Positions 57,101 through 63,100 of a stretch of DNA of 64,000 nucleotides are shown here, piece after piece. The position numbers and the translations under genes are program-made. The notes below the pieces were generated by a model, which did no database searches, was not told where the DNA came from, and saw only the letters and a list, made by a program, of their open reading frames with translations. The first letter of the stretch is position 1. The number at the start of each line of letters is the position of its first letter. Location: assembly GCF_015674855.1 (NCBI RefSeq), contig NZ_JADMLG010000019.1:1-64000 (forward strand). The letters are read 5' to 3'. The DNA is from Nocardia bovistercoris (GTDB taxonomy: Bacteria; Actinomycetota; Actinomycetes; Mycobacteriales; Mycobacteriaceae).

Positions 57101-60100
57101 GCCGTCCGGGCGGGCGAGGACGAGTCGCGCGCCGGTCTGCAACGGCCAGAAGAACTCCGGTACCGACACGTCGAAGGTCACCGGGGTCTTCTGCAACAGC
57201 GCGTCGGATTCGTCCAGCGCGATATGCGTGGATTGCAGCCAGCGCAAACGGTTCACGATGGCGGTGTGCGTCACCGCAACGCCCTTCGGGCGTCCGGTCG
57301 AACCGGAGGTGAAGATGACGTAAGCGGTGTTCGAGGCACGCAGCGGCGCGCGCCGGTCCGCGTCGGTGACGGGCGCGGCGGAGTAGCCGTCGAGGTCGAT
57401 GCGGTCGATGCGCTCCTGCGCCACCGGGACATCCAGATCCGCGCCGGAGGTCAGCACCGTCACCGGGATGGCGGTGTCGAGGACGTGGATCGTGCGCTCG
57501 GCCGGATGGTCGGGATCGAGCGGGACGTAACCGCCGCCCGCCGCGGACACCGCGTACATGCCGACCACCAGGTCGATGCCGCGCCGCATACCGAGGGCCA
57601 CCAGCGAGTCCGGGCCGACACCACGCGCGATGAGCCAGCGCGCGAGTCGGTTGACGCGCGCAGCCAGCTGCGCGTAGGTCAGGGTGACGGCATCGAAACG
57701 CAGGGCGGGCAGGTCGGGGGTGCGCGCGACCTGGGCGGCGAACAGCGCGGGCAGGGTCAGCGCGCGATCGAGGCGATACTCGGTGGCGTTCCAATCGTGC
57801 AGCACGCGGGCGCGTTCCGCGGCGTCGAACAGGTCGATGTCGCCGATCCGGGCGCGCGGGTCGGCGGCCACGGCGGTGAGCACGCGGCGCAGTCGGGCGG
57901 CGATGGCGCCCGCGGTGGCGGAGTCGAACAGGTCGGTGGCGTAGCGCAGACTGCCTGCGAGCGCCGCGTCCTCGGTCTCGTTGACGACCAGGTGCAGGTC
58001 GAATTTCACGGCGTCGTCGGGGATCTCGACGGGCTCGACGGTCAGCCACGGCAGGTCGGGGATCGGGAAGCGCGGTGCGCCGCCGTAACTCAGCATGACC
58101 TGGAACAGCGGGTGCGCACCGGTGCCGCGATCGACGGCGAGCGCGTCCACAAGACGTTCGAAAGGCAGGTCCGCGTGCGCGAAGGCGGCGAGATCGACTT
58201 CCTTGACCAGGTTCAGGAATTCGGTGAACGGCTGCTCGGCGTCGAACCCGGTGCGCAGGGCGAGGGTGTTGACGAACATGCCGATCAGGTCGTCGAGTTC
58301 GCGGTCGCCGCGTCCGCCGACCGGTGAGCCGATCACGATGTCGTCGGTGCCGCCGGATCGTGCGAGGGTGACCGCGAAGGCCGCGTGCAGCACCATGAAC
58401 ACGGTCGCGCCACCGCGTTTGGCGAGTGCGCGCAGCCGCGCCGCCGTCCCCGGTTCGATGGTGAAGTCGACCGTCGCGCCGCGTTGGGTCGGCAGCGCCG
58501 GACGCGGGCGGTCGGTCGGGATCATCAGGTCGCCGGGCACGCCGGCGAGCGTCTCGCGCCAGTACTGCAGCTGGCGGTGCGCGAGGGCGTCCGTGTCGTC
58601 CTCGGCGCCGAGCAGCCGATGCTGCCAGAGGCTGTAATCGGCGTACTGAATCGGCAATTCGGCCCAGTCCGGGCGGTGGCTGATGAGCCTGGCGCGGTAG
58701 GCGCGCAGCAGATCGGCGACCAGCGGGGTCATGGACAGCGCGTCGGCGGCGATGTGGTGCACCACGAAGACCAGGACGTGATCGCCGTCGACCGACAGCA
58801 GGGCCACCCTGGCGGGAATGTCGACCGTGACATCGAAACTCGCCACGACGACGGAGGTCATCGCCGCGACCAGCTCGTCGGCCGGTATCGGCGCGGGCGT
58901 GAGAGTCAGGCCGATATCGGCGCCGTCCAGGATTTCCTGACGTGGTCCTTCGTCGTCCTCGGGGTAGTAGGTGCGCAGCGATTCGTGCCTGGCCAGCACG
59001 TCGAGGACCGCGCGCTCGAGCGCGACGACGTCGAGCCTGCCGCGCAGCCGCAGCACGACGGGCAGGTTGTAGACCCCGGACTCCTGCGCGCGCCCGGACG
59101 CGACATCCTCGGTCTCGATCCGGTTCAGGAACCACAGCCGCCGCTGCGCGGGCGAGAGTGGCACTCGCGCGGGGCGGGGTTCGCGGGTGGGGGCCGGACG
59201 CGGCGTCTCGACCCGGCCCGCCGCGTCCACGGCCGCCGCGAAGGACTCCACCGTGGTCGCCTCGAACAGGGTGCGCACCGGGACACGGACGCCAACCGCC
59301 TCCCCGGCGCGCGCGGTGACCTGGGTCGCGTCAAGGGAACTGCCGCCGAGCGCGAAGAAGTCGTCGTCGAGTCCGACCCGTTCCACCCCTAGCACCTCGG
59401 CGAACACCGCCGCGACCAACTGCTGGGCGGCGTCGACGGGCGCGCGGAACTCTTTGACCCGCAAACGGGGAACCGGCAGCGCCTTACGATCCAGTTTGCC
59501 GCTGGCGTTGACCGGGAATTCGGGCAGGTCGATCAGCACCGTCGGCACCATATAGGCAGGCAATCGCCGGGTCAGGCCCTCGCGCACGGCGTCGGCGTCC
59601 CAGTGCGCACCCGTCGCGCACACCACGTAGCCCGCCAGGAAATCACCGTCGTCACCGGAGATCAGCCGCACCGCGGCCTGATTCACCTCGGGTGCGGCGA
59701 GCAGCGCGGTCTCGATATCCGCGAGTTCGATCCGCTGGCCGCGGAATTTGACCTGGAAGTCGGCGCGGCCGAGGTAGACCAGTTCACCGTCCTGACTCCA
59801 GCGCACCAGGTCGCCGGTGCGATACATGCGCGCACCGGCCGGACCGAACGGGTTGGCCACGAAGCGATCCGAGGTCAGGTCGACCCGGCCGTGATAGCCG
59901 CGCGCCAACTGGTCACCGGCCAGGTACAGTTCGCCGCGCACGCCGACCGGCACCGGGCGCAGCCGCGAATCCAGCACGTAGACCTGTGAATTCCATTCGG
60001 GCTCGCCGATCGGAACCGAAAGTGCGTCCGCGGCGGTGACTTCGCGGTAGGTGATCGACACCGCCGCTTCGGTCGGGCCGTACAGATTGTGCAGCCCAGC

Positions 60101-63100
60101 ATCGCTCACCGCGTGGAAGGCCGCGACGGTCTCCGGCGGCAGCGCCTCGCCGATGACGAACACATCGCGCAGCGAATCCAGTTCGCCCGCGACGGCATGC
60201 GCGGCGAATACCGCGAGCATGGACGGCACGAAGTCGGTGAGGGTGACGCCATTGGCGGCGATGGTCTCGGCGAGGTAGCGCGGATCGCGATGGCCGTCGG
60301 CGGTGGCGAGCAGCAGCGTCGCGCCCGTGCGCAACGGCAGGAAGTAGCCCCACAGGGACACGTCGAAGGTGGTCGCGGTCTTCTGCAAGTACACGTCGCC
60401 GCGCTGCGGACGGTATTCGTCGTGCATCCAGGCCATCTGGTTGGTGATGGCGCGGTGGCTCACCGAGACGCCCTTCGGCTTGCCCGTCGACCCGGAGGTG
60501 AACAGGACGTAAGCCGGGTGTTCGGGTCGCAGCGTCGCCGTGCGCTCCCGCTCGGCGATCTTGGCGGACGAGAGTTCAGACAGGTCGAAGTCCTCCACAC
60601 ATCGCACCGGAACACCCTGCGGCGCACGGAATCCCGTGGCGCGAGTGGTGAGTACCGAATGCGGGCAGGCGGTGTCGAGAATGTGGCCGATGCGTTCGGC
60701 CGGATGCGTCGGATCGATCGGCACGTACGCGCCGCCCGCGCGCAGCACCGCGTACATGGCGACCACGAGTTCCACCGAACGCGGTATCGCGAGCACGACC
60801 AGCGATTCCGGGCCGACCCCGGAAGCGATCAGCGCACGCGCCGTCCGGTTGGCGCGGTCGGACAGTTCGGTGTAGGTCAGTTCGCCGCCATCGGCGTCGA
60901 TCAGTGCGACCGCGTCCGGCGTGCGGCGCACTTGGTTCTCGAAACCCTCGTGCAGGAATCGTTCGGAGACCTTGTGCCCGCTGGCATTCCAGCTCGCGGT
61001 GACATAGTCGAGTTCGCCCGCGTCGAGGAGTTCGATATCGCCGATCGCGCGATCGGGTTCGGCCAGTGCGCCACGCAACAGCCGCACGAATTTGGTGGCG
61101 AACTCGTCCACCGTCGCGGCGTCGAACAGGTCGGTGGCATAGGTGAATTCGGCGCGGTAACCGGCGTCGGCCGTCGTCGGCTCGGAGATGGTGAGCTGGA
61201 GGTCGAATTTGGCGAATCCGGGATCGAAATCGACGGGTCGCACCGATAACTCGGGCAGGTCGAGATCCACCGACGCCATGTTCTGCATGAACAGCGCGAC
61301 CTGGAACAGCGGATGCCGTGCGCGCGACCTCGCCGGATCGACGGCTTCCACGAGTTGTTCGAACGGCACCTCGGCGTGGGCGAATGCGCGCAGGTCGCGG
61401 GTGCGGACGTGGGCGACCTGCTCGGCGAAGGTCCGCGCCGCGGGCACCTCGGTGCGCAGGACCATGGTGTTGACGAACATGCCGATCAGCTCGTCGAGCG
61501 CGGCATCGCCGCGTCCGGCCACCGGGGTGCCGATCGCGATATCGGTGGTTCCCGACAGTCGCGCGAGCAGGGTGGCCAGCGCCGCGTGCACGACCATGAA
61601 CGGGGTGGCGCCGCAGCGGACCGCGAGCGCTTCGATGGCGGCGCGCACGTCGGCGTCGAGCGCGAATTCTCGGGTGGCGCCGCGATAGGTGGATGCCGCG
61701 GGGCGCGGGCGGTCCGAGGGCAGATCCAATTGGGCCGGGAGATCCGCGAGTTCGGCCGTCCAGAAGGCGAGTTGGCGTGCGGCGGTCGAATCGGGGTCGT
61801 GCGCGTCGCCGAGGTATTCACGTTGCCACAGGGCGTAATCGGCGTACTGGACGGGCAGCGGGGTCCAAGCGGGCGCTCGACCCGCGCGGCGCGCCTCGTA
61901 CGCGGTGAACAGGTCGGCCATGAGCGGGCCGAGGGACACCCCGTCGGCGGCGATATGGTGCACGACCAGCACCAGCGTGTGATCCTCGTGGCCGCCGCGC
62001 AGCAGCCGGACCCGCACCGGGATCTCCTCGGCCACATCGAATCCGCGCGCCGCCACGGCCGCGACCGTGTCGGCGAGATCTGCCTCGGGCACCTGCACCG
62101 GCGACAGGTCGAAGGCGGCGTGCACCGACCGCACCACCTGCACCGGACCGGATTCGGTCTGCGGGTACACCGTGCGCAGGATCTCGTGGCGCACGACAAG
62201 GTCGGTGACGGCGGCCGAGAGCGCGGGTAGGTCCAACGGGCCGCGCAGACGCAGTGCGAGCGGAATGTTGTCCACCGCGGCGGTATCCACATCGCGGTCG
62301 ACGGAATCCGCGCCGAGCCGGTTCAGGAACCACATGCGCCGCTGCGCGGGCGAGAGCGGCACCAGCGCGGGACGTGCGGCGGCCACCAGTGGCAGGCGCG
62401 GCCCGGCCGCCGACGCCGCACGCGGCGGCACGGTGAGCGCGGCGGCCACCGACGCCACCGACGCCGCGTCGAAGAAGTCGCGGACATCGAGGGATACGCC
62501 GAGTTCCGCCCCGATGCGCGCGATCGCCCTGGTCGCCACCAGCGAATTGCCGCCGAGTGCGAAGAAGTCGTCGTCCGCGCCGACCCGTTCCAGGCCGAGC
62601 AGTTCGCCGTAGATCCGCGCGACCACACGCTCCGCATCTGTGCTCGGCGCGCGGTATTCGGCGGTGTCCGTGCCGAATTCGGGTTCGGGCAGCGCGCGCC
62701 GATCCAACTTTCCGTTCGCGTTGACCGGCATCGCGTCCAATGCGACGAGCAGCGAGGGCACCATGTAGTCGGGCAGCGAGGTACGTGCCTGATCCAGAAC
62801 GGCCGCGATATCGACTCGGCCGTCCGCGCCGACTACGTAGCCGACCAGATGGTCACCGCCCGCGCGCCGATGCAAGACCACCGCGGCCTGGGCGACCTGC
62901 GTGTGGCGCAGCAACGCCGCCTCCACCTCGCCCAATTCGACACGCAGGCCGCGCAGTTTCACCTGGAAGTCGGTGCGGCCGAGATATTCCAGTTCGGCGG
63001 GGCCGCCGTCCACATCCGACACCCAGCGCACCAGGTCGCCGGTGCGGTACATCCGATCACCCGGCGCGCCTTCGGGATTCGCGACGAACCGGTCGGCGGT

